This document shows positions 20,315-28,892 of a DNA stretch of 64,000 nt, piece after piece; the stretch's first letter is position 1, and each line of letters begins with the position of its first letter. Below the pieces are notes generated by a model. It made no database searches. It worked only from the letters and a program-made list of their open reading frames with translations, and was not told the origin of the DNA. The position numbers and the translations under genes were made by a program. This stretch comes from Algoriphagus limi (lineage in GTDB: Bacteria > Bacteroidota > Bacteroidia > Cytophagales > Cyclobacteriaceae). The stretch lies in contig NZ_JANWGH010000001.1 in assembly GCF_024919275.1 (NCBI RefSeq), positions 1,434,296 to 1,498,295 on the forward strand, given 5' to 3'.

Positions 20315-21739
20315 TTAAGCAAAGAATACGGATTGAAAGTTCAAAAGATACAATTCTTCCTTTGCTCTCGTTACTGCAGTATAAAGCCAACGGATATAAT
20401 CCCGGTCTATTTGCTCATCGGGAAGATAACCTTGATCCACAAAAACCGCATCCCATTGCCCACCTTGGGCTTTATGACAGGTAAGTGCATAGGCAAACTT
20501 AATTTGAAGAGCGTTGAGATAAGGGTCCTTCCTGATCAATTCCATCCGCTCATTTTTATTGGCAACATCCTCATAATCCCTAGAAACTTGATCATACAAG
20601 CTTCGATATTGTTCACCCGTAAGTGACGGAGAAGGAGAATACAAAGTATCTAATAATACTTTCGCCTCAAATTGAGGTTCGTCTGGATAATCCAACAAAC
20701 GAAGCTCCAGTGTAGCAAATCGGAATCCGTACAGCTCTTCAAAAGTCCGGATTTTCATAATCTCTACCATATCTCCATTGGCCAAAAAACTAACCCGATC
20801 CGAATCAGCCATATAGGTATAATTGTTTTTAACAATCATCAGAAGGTCACCTGTATCGATTTCATTTTCATAAAAATGAATCATGCGACGGATATACTGA
20901 TTGTACTGCACCGCATTCTTATTAGATCGAGTAACGATTACTGTATTTTCTGTTCCATATTTATCATAGGCATATCGGAGGCCGTCTTCTAGTCGCTCCC
21001 CTGTCATTCGATAAATATCCGGAAAGCCTGAAGTTCGCATTTGAATAGAGGGATTTTCAACCTGAAGTAGCTGTCGAAGTTGGGTCGCATTGAATAAAAT
21101 CCCGGATTCTGTACGTTGCCGCATTACTTCCGTCAGCTCAAGCTGATCTGCTGAAAGCCTAAATTGTCGCAACAGGTACCCTGATTCCAAAGCGGGACTG
21201 TAAGTACTCCCAACAGGTGGGAGCTGAGCAGTATCACCCACCAATAACAAGCGATTTCCTGTACCGCTAAAAACAAAACGTATCAAATCTCCCAGCAAAT
21301 TACCCGACATACCTCCATCATCGGAAAGCATGGAAGATTCATCGACTATAAATAAGGTGTCTTTGAAATAATTCTTTTGAAGAACAAACCCCAGCCCCAA
21401 ACCAGTGGATTCTTCTTTGGGTTTGTAAATAATCTTATGAATAGTGAAAGCCGATCGATTACTGTAATTACTCATCACTTTGGCTGCTCTTCCAGTTGGA
21501 GCAAGCAATAACGAGCGCATATTGAAGTGAGGCAGCACTTTTACCAAAGCCGAAATGAGACTCGTTTTTCCTGTACCGGCATATCCTCTAAGCACGAATG
21601 TAGGTTTCTCCTCAGCAGGTAAAAGCAGGAAGCTATCCATTTTTTGAAAAAAATGTGCCTGACCCCTCGTAGGCTCATAGGGGAAATATTTTGAAAAAAA
21701 CCGGGAAGGCTTTAAATCTGCCTGAGTATCTTTACCCAT
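20315..21739 (-). CDS. RecD-like superfamily 1 DNA helicase
   Basis: 474 residues from the ATG at 21739 (MGKDTQADLK). The open frame continues to a GTG at 21814, but that would overlap the divergent Nudix gene and lacks helicase similarity. Motifs: Walker A GYAGTGKTS (52-60), PTGRAAKVMS (81-90), Walker B LFIVDESSM, LLVGDTAQLPPVG (motif III), a C-terminal UvrD_C_2-like part with FAYALTCHKAQGGQWDAVFVD, and YTAVTRAKEELYLL (motif VI). This is the short RecD2-like ATPase common in Bacteroidota, not part of a RecBCD set here. Probably a 5'-3' helicase in repair. Only 14 bp separate it from the divergent gene. Confidence 0.9.
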   Translation of the reverse strand: MGKDTQADLKPSRFFSKYFPYEPTRGQAHFFQKMDSFLLLPAEEKPTFVLRGYAGTGKTSLISALVKVLPHFNMRSLLLAPTGRAAKVMSNYSNRSAFTIHKIIYKPKEESTGLGLGFVLQKNYFKDTLFIVDESSMLSDDGGMSGNLLGDLIRFVFSGTGNRLLLVGDTAQLPPVGSTYSPALESGYLLRQFRLSADQLELTEVMRQRTESGILFNATQLRQLLQVENPSIQMRTSGFPDIYRMTGERLEDGLRYAYDKYGTENTVIVTRSNKNAVQYNQYIRRMIHFYENEIDTGDLLMIVKNNYTYMADSDRVSFLANGDMVEIMKIRTFEELYGFRFATLELRLLDYPDEPQFEAKVLLDTLYSPSPSLTGEQYRSLYDQVSRDYEDVANKNERMELIRKDPYLNALQIKFAYALTCHKAQGGQWDAVFVDQGYLPDEQIDRDYIRWLYTAVTRAKEELYLLNFQSVFFA

Positions 21740-21753
21740 AGAGACGAAGGTAC

Positions 21754-22263
21754 ATGACAAGAGACAAAATTGGGAAGCAAATCGAATCAAAATTCGGAAA
21801 CCGACTCCGGACACGGGTAAATGGCATTTTAATCCAAGATGAAAAATTGCTAATGGTCCGTCACTTAATGGGGGACAAGCAAGAATTTTGGTCCGTCCCA
21901 GGAGGAGGAATGCGGTTTGGTTCGGACGCTAGTTCCAATTTGAAGAGGGAATTCATGGAAGAAACTGGACTGGAAATTTCAGTTGGGGACTTTTTGTTTG
22001 TTCATGAATTCCTCGAACCTCCACTTCATGCTATTGAATTATTCTTCAAAGTAAACCTTCAAGGAGGGGAATTGACCTTAGGTCATGACCCGGAATTAGA
22101 GGGATTACAGCAAATTATCACCGATATTCAATGGCTAAGCTTACCGCAAATCCAAAAAATTCCTAAAAAATCCCTCCATCAGGTATTTTGGGCAATTAAT
22201 TCCTTTGAAGATATAGGATTGTGGAAAGGATATTTTAATTTTGAAAATAAATACCTAAAATAG
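21754..22263 (+). CDS. Nudix hydrolase
   Basis: 169 residues. The Nudix box is GGMRFGSDASSNLKREFMEETGLE. It matches GX5EX7REUXEEXGU except that the first Glu is Ser; the REFMEE metal-binding core is intact. Flanking strands (RTRVNGILIQDEKLLMVRH, EFWSVPGGG) are normal. It should cleave a nucleoside diphosphate-linked substrate that cannot be named. Divergent from the helicase with a 14-bp gap; followed after 52 bp by a small membrane-anchored protein. TATCTTTA upstream is a near -7 box. Confidence 0.9.
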   Translation: MTRDKIGKQIESKFGNRLRTRVNGILIQDEKLLMVRHLMGDKQEFWSVPGGGMRFGSDASSNLKREFMEETGLEISVGDFLFVHEFLEPPLHAIELFFKVNLQGGELTLGHDPELEGLQQIITDIQWLSLPQIQKIPKKSLHQVFWAINSFEDIGLWKGYFNFENKYLK

Positions 22264-22315
22264 CACGGTTTAAAAACACCATCAACCTTACCTAGATTTT
22301 AAAATTCTAACTAAA

Positions 22316-22897
22316 ATGAATCTAACCAAAGTACTTTCCTTCGTCTTCTTGCTAGCAGCATTAGGTCTCGGATACCTCCTATGGAAAGGAGTTGACGACG
22401 TAGTTGAAGAAGAAAAAAGAATCGCTCTTGTAGAAGCAGCTATCATTGAAAAACTTCAAATGCTTCGAGATGCCCAACTAGCTTATGAAGCATCCAACGG
22501 AAAATATGCCTCTACTTGGGATAGCTTGAAAACATTTATCCAAGAAGGTGAAATCTGGTTGATCCAGCGAACTGAAACCACCAAATTATTGGATTATGGT
22601 AAGGAAGAGACAACCGTTACTTTCGACACCTTAGGTTCTGTCCCTGTGATTGACTCCCTATTCAACGAAAGAAAATATCCTGACTTCAACTTGGAAGCTT
22701 TGGCAGTAGTGCCAGGTTCAGGAGGTAAAGTGTTCGAATTCTTTGCAGATAAAATCGAGCGAAACAGCTACGAGGTAAACGTATTTGAGATTCGTGACCC
22801 AGCTCCGATTAACCCTGAAAGAAGATTGAACAACAACGAAAAAGCATTGCGAGTAGGATCCAGAACTGACGCTTCTACAGAAGGTAACTGGAAATAA
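22316..22897 (+). CDS. small membrane-anchored protein, unknown
   Basis: 193 residues I do not recognise by family. One N-terminal membrane helix (about 5-23, VLSFVFLLAALGLGYLLW) is followed by a charged helix (VDDVVEEEKRIALVEAAIIEKL) and a mixed C-terminal domain, so most of the protein faces the periplasm or is anchored facing out. The helix-then-LRDAQLAYEASNGKYASTWDSL segment recalls pseudopilin-like proteins, where such a text often follows the N-terminal helix, but no prepilin cleavage site is seen. It is 11 bp before the DUF3822 gene, so probably in one operon with DUF3822 and coaD. Confidence 0.75.
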   Translation: MNLTKVLSFVFLLAALGLGYLLWKGVDDVVEEEKRIALVEAAIIEKLQMLRDAQLAYEASNGKYASTWDSLKTFIQEGEIWLIQRTETTKLLDYGKEETTVTFDTLGSVPVIDSLFNERKYPDFNLEALAVVPGSGGKVFEFFADKIERNSYEVNVFEIRDPAPINPERRLNNNEKALRVGSRTDASTEGNWK

Positions 22898-22908
22898 TCC
22901 CAGCAATT

Positions 22909-23727
22909 TTGGAAACCACTTTGAAAGTTTTTAAGAGTGATAAGTTTGATGTGGAAGACACTGCGAGCTTATCACTTTTTTTATACCCTGAATTTTTAGC
23001 AGTTTTTGCCAAAGATCAGAATCAGGCAAATACCGGAATTCATTTTTACCCTGACTTCGAATGGGATAAACTAGATAAGCTGATTATCTCGGATCCCCTT
23101 TTGAAAAATGACGTGCCAGTTCGGGTATATGTGCACCAGTCTGGATTCAGTTTAGTGCCGGGGGTTTTATTTGCCCCGGAGAATGAGGGAAAATACTTGG
23201 AATTTGTACATGATTTACCTCCTCAGGCACATTTCTTTCATACTCCGCTTGACAGCAATAATCTCCAATTAGTTTCATTTGTAGACGAAAAACTCAAGAA
23301 ATCTCTTCAGGCTCGATTTACCGAAATCAATTTTCACCATGGAGCATGCTCCTTCCTTTCCTATCTTTTCAAGGAACGATTCAATTTGATAGGACAGGAA
23401 ATTTTAGTGAACGTCTTTGGTAGAAAAATGTATTTAGCCGCCTTTACAGATCAGGAGCTTAGTGCGTTTAACATGTTTGATATTCCTACCGATGAGGATT
23501 TTTTAAAGTACATTCTCATCATGATTAAACAACTGAAATACTCTTCCAAACATGTGAGAGTGACGATTTATGGACTTCCACAAAAGTCCTCTATCACAGA
23601 AGATTGGGCAAAAGAGTATTTTCATCATGTGCGGATTTTAACTCCACATGCCAATCAAAATTATTCACATGGATTCAAACGAATCAAAGATCTTGGTTTG
23701 TTTGAGGTTTCATGGCAATATCTATAA
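22909..23727 (+). CDS. DUF3822 family protein
   Basis: 272 residues. The start is TTG at 22909; there is no in-frame ATG before residue 188, and a second TTG lies at 22921. The sequence (SLSLFLYPEFLAVFAKD, FHHGACSFLSYLFKERF, VFGRKMYLAAFTDQELSAFNMFDIPTDEDFLKYILIMIKQL) matches the Bacteroidota family DUF3822, which looks like an actin-like ATPase-fold relative of unknown role. The family is regularly next to coaD, as here. An rsmD gene that often sits between them in relatives is absent. It overlaps or abuts the coaD start, so they are one transcript. Confidence 0.85.
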   Translation: METTLKVFKSDKFDVEDTASLSLFLYPEFLAVFAKDQNQANTGIHFYPDFEWDKLDKLIISDPLLKNDVPVRVYVHQSGFSLVPGVLFAPENEGKYLEFVHDLPPQAHFFHTPLDSNNLQLVSFVDEKLKKSLQARFTEINFHHGACSFLSYLFKERFNLIGQEILVNVFGRKMYLAAFTDQELSAFNMFDIPTDEDFLKYILIMIKQLKYSSKHVRVTIYGLPQKSSITEDWAKEYFHHVRILTPHANQNYSHGFKRIKDLGLFEVSWQYL

Positions 23728-23729
23728 GC

Positions 23730-24185
23730 ATGAAAAAAGTAGCCATTTTCCCGGGAACCTTCGACCCTTTTACGATGGGGCATCATGACATTGTCGAGCG
23801 AAGTCTGAATTTATTCGATGAGGTCATCATCGGAATTGGCTATAATTCCACCAAAAAGAATAGATATTTTGACATTGATATGATGGTGGGAAAAATAGAA
23901 TCCGTGTACAATGATAATCCTAACGTCAAAGTCATAGTTTATAATGAACTTACTTCCACCCTCGCCAAAAAACATGGGGCTGGCTTTTTGATTCGTGGAT
24001 TGAGAAATACTACTGATTTTGAATACGAAAATACCATATCGCAGATGAACAGGTATTTGAATGAAGAACTAGAAACGGTATTTCTAATCACTTCTCCTCA
24101 ATATGCCGCGATCAGCTCGACCGTTATCCGCGAAGTTCATCGGTATGGGGGTGATGTCAGCGAGTTTCTTCCTTACTCGATTTAA
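23730..24185 (+). CDS. coaD: pantetheine-phosphate adenylyltransferase
   Basis: 151 residues from the ATG at 23730, three bases after the DUF3822 stop. An ATG at 23712 would add six residues and overlap that gene; the start MKKVAIFPGTFDPFT fits the family better. T15-MGH18 is the nucleotidyl-transferase TxGH motif and ISSTVIREVHRYGGD near 122-136 is the second ATP-binding motif (ISSTxxR). It makes dephospho-CoA from 4'-phosphopantetheine and ATP. The 3' end overlaps the convergent Nudix gene by 29 bp. Confidence 0.95.
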   Translation: MKKVAIFPGTFDPFTMGHHDIVERSLNLFDEVIIGIGYNSTKKNRYFDIDMMVGKIESVYNDNPNVKVIVYNELTSTLAKKHGAGFLIRGLRNTTDFEYENTISQMNRYLNEELETVFLITSPQYAAISSTVIREVHRYGGDVSEFLPYSI

Positions 24186-24885
24186 CCTTTTTGTTTTTTT
24201 TTCTTTCAGCAGGATTGAAATAAGATTTTAACACCTGCTTAAATAGCCACCGCATGGAAGGATAGGAATTAATCAAAGCTGTCTTAGCTTCAGGAATTCT
24301 AAACCATCTAATATCGACTATACCTTCTTCCTCCTGTGGAGCCATTTTTCGATCATTCGTGCAATCCATCGCATACCAATAGGTCTTTTTCAGAATGCTT
24401 TTTCGATCCTGCATATAAGTATGCCAGGTATTACAAATATGCTTTCCTAGCCTTACTTCAATAGCACACTCCTCCTCTACTTCCCGAACTGCACAAGCAG
24501 CTGCTGTCTCACCTTTATCGAATTTCCCTTTTGGAAAATCCCATTTTCCTAAGCGGTGAATCAATAAAACCTGATCATCTTTCATCACAACTCCACCAGC
24601 TGCTTTGATGATAAAAAAGCGGCTTTTGATAAAATCCCGAAGCTCCTTTTTAGTATTCGTCACCAAAGTAATTGAATCCAATTCCCGCAATTTCCTGGTT
24701 CTTAGTTGATACAATATCCGAATCACTAAATCAAAGGAAGGTTCATGAAAAAGCAAATCATCTACCCATTCAGAAGCAGGAGGTAGATCATTTGGGTCTT
24801 TGAAAACTCTATCAAACTCTTTGGTCTTGGGCAATTCATCATAACTGATCAGATCCAAAGGCTTATCGTTGATAAAAATTCGCAT
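24157..24885 (-). CDS. Nudix hydrolase with N-terminal extension
   Basis: 242 residues. The first 85 residues (starting MRIFINDKPLDLISYDELPKT) are a Bacteroidota-type extension of unknown role. The Nudix domain follows with the box GKFDKGETAAACAVREVEEECAI; it fits the consensus except that the last Gly is Ala. The C-terminus is a basic tail (NPAERKKNKKVKSSKEETR). The family of this layout often neighbours coaD and pyrE in the phylum. The substrate is not clear. Its 3' end overlaps coaD on the other strand by 29 bp. Confidence 0.9.
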   Translation of the reverse strand: MRIFINDKPLDLISYDELPKTKEFDRVFKDPNDLPPASEWVDDLLFHEPSFDLVIRILYQLRTRKLRELDSITLVTNTKKELRDFIKSRFFIIKAAGGVVMKDDQVLLIHRLGKWDFPKGKFDKGETAAACAVREVEEECAIEVRLGKHICNTWHTYMQDRKSILKKTYWYAMDCTNDRKMAPQEEEGIVDIRWFRIPEAKTALINSYPSMRWLFKQVLKSYFNPAERKKNKKVKSSKEETR

Positions 24886-24980
24886 GGAGAGCTATTTTCT
24901 ATTATATGAGTTTGGTCAGGATTGTTCCAAAAATGCATAAAATTTTCCCCCACTCCAATAAGAAGATGAAGCCTATCCCT

Positions 24981-24988
24981 TATTTTTG
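24981..24988 (+). promoter_or_regulatory. Bacteroidota -7 box for pyrE
   Basis: TATTTTTG, full TAnnTTTG match, ending 4 nt before the pyrE ATG. If it is the promoter, pyrE mRNA would be leaderless or almost so. No -33 TTTG at the expected distance. Confidence 0.35.
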
Positions 24989-24992
24989 AGAT

Positions 24993-25637
24993 ATGGAAAT
25001 TATATCCTCAGAAATCGCCGCTGAAGTAGCCGATCAACTACTCCAAATCGAAGCAATAAGACTACAACCCAAGCAACCTTTCACTTGGGCTTCGGGATGG
25101 AAATCCCCTATTTATTGCGACAATAGACTTTCCTTATCGTTTCCAAAGGTCCGAAATCTAATCCGCGATTCTTTGACCCGAGCGATCCAACACTGCTTTC
25201 CGGAAGTAGAGGCGATCGCTGGTGTTGCAACAGCAGGAATCCCACAGGGAGCCCTTTTGGCTAACGAGTTGGAACTTCCATTTCTTTACGTTCGCTCCAA
25301 ACCAAAAGGGCATGGAATGGAAAATATGATCGAGGGAAAAATCGTCAAAGGTCAGAAAGTAGTTGTTGTTGAGGACTTGGTTTCTACTGGAGGAAGTTCT
25401 CTAAAAGCCGTTGAAGATCTTCGAAAAGCAGGATTTGAGGTTTTGGGAATGGTTGCCATTTTTAGCTATGGATTCCCTATTGCTGATGAAAATTTCGAAA
25501 AAGCTGGTGTCCGTTTGGCTGTACTTTCACACTATGAGGCATTACTTCCTCGGGCTGTTCAGAAAAAATATATCGATGACGAAGCGTTAAAATCACTGGA
25601 GGTTTGGAGAGAAAATCCTTCTCAATGGAATCCTTAA
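24993..25637 (+). CDS. pyrE: orotate phosphoribosyltransferase
   Basis: 214 residues. The PRPP-binding motif VVVVEDLVSTGGSSL lies at about 123-137, the substrate segment QPFTWASGWKSPIYCDNR near 28-45, and AGVATAGIPQGALLA near 76-90. The enzyme turns orotate and PRPP into OMP in pyrimidine synthesis. No other pyr genes are nearby. It has its own terminator. Confidence 0.96.
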   Translation: MEIISSEIAAEVADQLLQIEAIRLQPKQPFTWASGWKSPIYCDNRLSLSFPKVRNLIRDSLTRAIQHCFPEVEAIAGVATAGIPQGALLANELELPFLYVRSKPKGHGMENMIEGKIVKGQKVVVVEDLVSTGGSSLKAVEDLRKAGFEVLGMVAIFSYGFPIADENFEKAGVRLAVLSHYEALLPRAVQKKYIDDEALKSLEVWRENPSQWNP

Positions 25638-25643
25638 AAAAGT

Positions 25644-25668
25644 AAAGCCGAGATCCTCGGCTTTTTTT
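25644..25668 (+). terminator. terminator after pyrE
   Basis: AAAGCCGAG (25644-25652) pairs with CTCGGCTTT around a short loop and is followed by TTTTTT. It also has A-rich bases upstream, so it can serve the convergent ligase operon too. Confidence 0.85.
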
Positions 25669-25688
25669 ATTTCTGAAAATTAATTCAG

Positions 25689-26879
25689 TTACTTTTTGAA
25701 AAGACCAATTGAGGCTCCTACCCAATCCTTGTCCTTGTTGTATTTCACACCTATCATTTCACCGCGACTTAGTCTAGCTAGATTACCCACCAAAGTCGGT
25801 GATTCATCCTCTTCGGGCCATAGGGCTAAAATCCGAATCTCCACTTTCACTCCTCCATTTGGCGCTTGAATCACAGGAGCATAATTCACTTTTTTCTGTA
25901 GAATAAATTGATCCGGATGCTTCAAATTTTCGATATCAGAGGGCTTTACATTGAAAATCACACCTGCTCCAGAGAATGAAAAAAGCGATTTGAGCACATA
26001 ATTTTCCAAATCTTTGGGAATCTCTTTCAGTTCACTCATCAGAGTGGTATCAATGAAATAGGGACTATCCAAATAAGGAAGTATGAACTTGGAAACTCTA
26101 GTATACCAATTCGGATGTCCAGCCCATTCCACATCCAAATCATCCAAAAAGCTAAAGTTCATCTTTAGATCCGGGCGAGAATTTAGCTCATCAAAAATAA
26201 CCCGATTATAAATCCGTCGAATCTGAATTTTACTTCCTTTCGAATCCCTATAGAATAATTTCCTCCCCTCTTTTTCAATCTCCGTTACACAGCAAACTGG
26301 AATTCCCAAATCCTTTCGGCAATAATAGAAGTCGATCTTTGTATTTTGATTTTCAGGCTCAATTTCCAATAACACAACTTCCTCAGGTTGGAACTTCCCC
26401 AAAATGGTCTTCCTGAGTAATTCCAGATATTTCTTCTCATCATACCCACTTAGATAAGGGGTGAAATCTCTCAAAAAAGGATAAACAGAGCGAAGCTTTT
26501 GAAATAGATTAAACTGAAAATTAAATACGGTTGGGAAGCCTTGGACTTCAATCAATTTCGGTAATAAAACCCCGTTTTCTTCACAAATCCCAAAGTCAAT
26601 CGCTAAAAATTGGGAATGTGGATCCTCATTTGGCACCTCTGTATTCAGGTCAAGTGCTCGTTGAGTCAGTTGTTTAAAATCCGGCCTTTTCAGAAAGGAA
26701 ATCAATTCCTCACATGCTTCTAATAGTTGAGATTTAAGCTTTTCTGAGATAAAAAAGGGAGTTTCCGCAATTCGAAAAGCAGGAAGAAAATCAAAATCCT
26801 TTTGAATACTCTGTAAAAGCTCTTGGTATTTTTCCTGCGAAAAAGCAGCATTAAATTGCTCGCGGACAGATGAAATCAT
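25689..26879 (-). CDS. ATP-grasp-like ligase of the five-gene operon
   Basis: 396 residues. Not a close match to a named enzyme. The C-terminal half has ATP-grasp-like features: a glycine loop in LFSFSGAGVIFNVKPSD, FILQKKV (adenine-side strand), VKVEIRILALWPEED and LVGNLARLSRGEMIGV. The N-terminal part has FLAIDFGICEENGVLLPKLIEVQGFPTVFNFQ, like the acidic metal-binding segment of ATP-grasp folds but placed before the ATP loop. That order suggests a circularly permuted fold similar to glutathionylspermidine synthase or the type-2 permuted ATP-grasp. It follows the amidotransferase after 5 bp. An amide-ligase role is inference from fold and context. Confidence 0.65.
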   Translation of the reverse strand: MISSVREQFNAAFSQEKYQELLQSIQKDFDFLPAFRIAETPFFISEKLKSQLLEACEELISFLKRPDFKQLTQRALDLNTEVPNEDPHSQFLAIDFGICEENGVLLPKLIEVQGFPTVFNFQFNLFQKLRSVYPFLRDFTPYLSGYDEKKYLELLRKTILGKFQPEEVVLLEIEPENQNTKIDFYYCRKDLGIPVCCVTEIEKEGRKLFYRDSKGSKIQIRRIYNRVIFDELNSRPDLKMNFSFLDDLDVEWAGHPNWYTRVSKFILPYLDSPYFIDTTLMSELKEIPKDLENYVLKSLFSFSGAGVIFNVKPSDIENLKHPDQFILQKKVNYAPVIQAPNGGVKVEIRILALWPEEDESPTLVGNLARLSRGEMIGVKYNKDKDWVGASIGLFKK

Positions 26880-26884
26880 AACAA

Positions 26885-27718
26885 TTAAATCAAAGCTTTG
26901 GATGTTTTTTGACTTCGAACTTGATTGATACTGTGGCGAAGGAAATTAGGAATCAATTCCTCATTAGTACGATAGATTTTATCTTCATCTACTAAGTCCT
27001 CCAGCATCGTTCGGAATTTAGCCTTCCCTTTTAGCGCAATGATCTTATCACGAACCTCATGTTTTTTCAAATGTGCCAAAAAGGATACTGGATCCGCTTC
27101 CGGGTGAAACTGAGTCCCAACAATTTCATCGGTGAATCGAATCCCCATAATTGCCCGCTCGTACTCTACGTGATTTCTGATTTTTTCAAGGGCAATAATT
27201 TTAGCTCCTAAGAGGTTAAATTTTCGCTTGTGGGGCTGAACTACCTGGTAATCCCGACTATCTACTGCCCAAAATGGATTATCCAAATTCTGAAAAAGTG
27301 GATCTACCATCCCTTCCTGGGTTTTGTGAATAGTCATTACTCCAAACGAGGTTGATTTTCGTTTGTTGATTTCACCTAAGCCAAAATGCTTACAAGCCAT
27401 TTGAAAAGAATGACAAATCAACAACAGATATTTTTTAACAGAATGGTTTTGATTCCAAATCCAGATTTGGTCCAAAAAATCATTGTATTTGATATCCCAA
27501 TCCCCATTTCCTTCAAGTGGATTTCCGGGACCTCCTGTGGAAATATACAGGTCAAAATCAGTGACTTCGGGAAGTTCAGACTTTCCTCTTACATCAAAAA
27601 TCTTGTAAGAAATGTCATGATGAAAGCGGCCCAATATATCCTGAATGCAGCGCATTCCTTGATTAGGCTCCCCATCATACATATCCAATATGGCCAACTG
27701 AATCTTAGACTTTCCCAC
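26885..27718 (-). CDS. class I glutamine amidotransferase-like protein
   Basis: 277 residues, GTG start at 27718 (no in-frame ATG before the conserved DMYDGEPNQG segment). GATase1 hallmarks: oxyanion strand STGGPGNP (60-67), nucleophile C102 in LLLICHSFQMACKHF, and H205/E207 in GTQFHPEAD. In this family glutamine is hydrolysed and ammonia is delivered to a partner synthase. Here the partner could be one of the neighbouring ligases. About 60 extra residues follow the catalytic core. It lies between the GCS2 ligase (37 bp upstream) and the ATP-grasp-like protein. Confidence 0.88.
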   Translation of the reverse strand: MGKSKIQLAILDMYDGEPNQGMRCIQDILGRFHHDISYKIFDVRGKSELPEVTDFDLYISTGGPGNPLEGNGDWDIKYNDFLDQIWIWNQNHSVKKYLLLICHSFQMACKHFGLGEINKRKSTSFGVMTIHKTQEGMVDPLFQNLDNPFWAVDSRDYQVVQPHKRKFNLLGAKIIALEKIRNHVEYERAIMGIRFTDEIVGTQFHPEADPVSFLAHLKKHEVRDKIIALKGKAKFRTMLEDLVDEDKIYRTNEELIPNFLRHSINQVRSQKTSKALI

Positions 27719-27755
27719 AACGACTGATTTTAGGCCTCAAAGGTACAGGAATTCC

Positions 27756-28874
27756 TTAAATCCCTTCTGTAAATTTGCTGGTTATAAAATCGACCACTTT
27801 GGTCAAATCCTTAGTTTCTTCGAATACTTTTAATTGCTGATCTGCGCCGGTTCCATTCTTTAGAATTTGATGAACATAATTGACTTCCTCACGGCTTCCT
27901 AATTCATCAACCACATCATCTATGAAATCCAGCAGCTCCATGATCAAATCCACGGTTGGGACTTCCTGCTTTTTGCCAAAATCAATCAGTTTTCCTTCTA
28001 TTCCATTTCGGGCAGCACGGAATTTATTTTCTCGGATGAGCGCAATTCGGTAAACATTATAAGAGATGTTGCTCATGATCAATTTGTACAATTTGGCAAC
28101 AACGGCTTGAATCAAGGCCACGATGCAAGTAGTCTCCTCAACCGTAAGGCACATATCGCAAATCCTGAATTCAATCGTGCTAAAGAAAGGATGCATCCTA
28201 AGATCCCACCAGATTTTCTTTGGATTATCAATACAGTTTGTCTTCACTAAGGTCTCCAAAAAATTATCATAGGACTGTACTGAGTCGAAGTATTCTGGCA
28301 AACCGGTTCTTGGAAACTTCGCAAATATCTTTGCTCTAAAAGCTTTGAATCCAGTATTTCTCCCTTCCCAAAAAGGCGAATTGGTTGTCAAGGCATATAT
28401 GTGAGGTAGAAAATAACAAGCCTGATTCATCACCTGCAAGGCTACTTCCCTACTCTCTATCCCCACATGCACGTGCAAGCCAAAAATCAAATTAGAACGG
28501 GCGATATCCTTCAATTCATCAACAATGGTGTGGTATCGTGGGTCATCTGTAATCTCCTGATCCTGCCATTTTGAAAATGGATGCGTACTTGACGCACCGA
28601 CAATCAACCCCTGCTGAGCAGCAAGTTCTGAGATTTTATTTCGTAGAAAGGCAACTTCCTTTCGGGCTTCCTGAACATTTTGGCAAATGTTTGTCCCTAC
28701 TTCCACCACCGATTGGTGCATTTCTGCCTTGACCTGCTCCCGTAGATGGATTTTCCCCCCATCAACTATTTTGGACATATGAGAACGAAGATCCCGCGTA
28801 GTAGGATCAATGATCTGATATTCTTCCTCTACCCCAATTGTAAACTGAGGTAATTTCTTGATTACTGCACACAT
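27756..28874 (-). CDS. carboxylate-amine ligase, GCS2/YbdK type
   Basis: 372 residues. Start FTIGVEEEYQIIDPTTRDLR, with the glutamate cluster E16-E18 of the glutamate-cysteine ligase type 2 family. LIVGASSTHPFSKWQ, FGLHVHVGIESRE and TIEFRICDMCLTVEETTC are the family's ATP- and metal-site blocks. YbdK-type enzymes have weak glutamate-cysteine ligase activity, but their true substrates are mostly unknown. Not a glutathione gshA by context, since no gshB is adjacent; the upstream neighbour is a RimK-like ATP-grasp ligase (18 bp away). Likely makes one bond of a small peptide in this operon (inference). Confidence 0.93.
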   Translation of the reverse strand: MCAVIKKLPQFTIGVEEEYQIIDPTTRDLRSHMSKIVDGGKIHLREQVKAEMHQSVVEVGTNICQNVQEARKEVAFLRNKISELAAQQGLIVGASSTHPFSKWQDQEITDDPRYHTIVDELKDIARSNLIFGLHVHVGIESREVALQVMNQACYFLPHIYALTTNSPFWEGRNTGFKAFRAKIFAKFPRTGLPEYFDSVQSYDNFLETLVKTNCIDNPKKIWWDLRMHPFFSTIEFRICDMCLTVEETTCIVALIQAVVAKLYKLIMSNISYNVYRIALIRENKFRAARNGIEGKLIDFGKKQEVPTVDLIMELLDFIDDVVDELGSREEVNYVHQILKNGTGADQQLKVFEETKDLTKVVDFITSKFTEGI

Positions 28875-28892
28875 AAAAAGTGATTTTTAATC

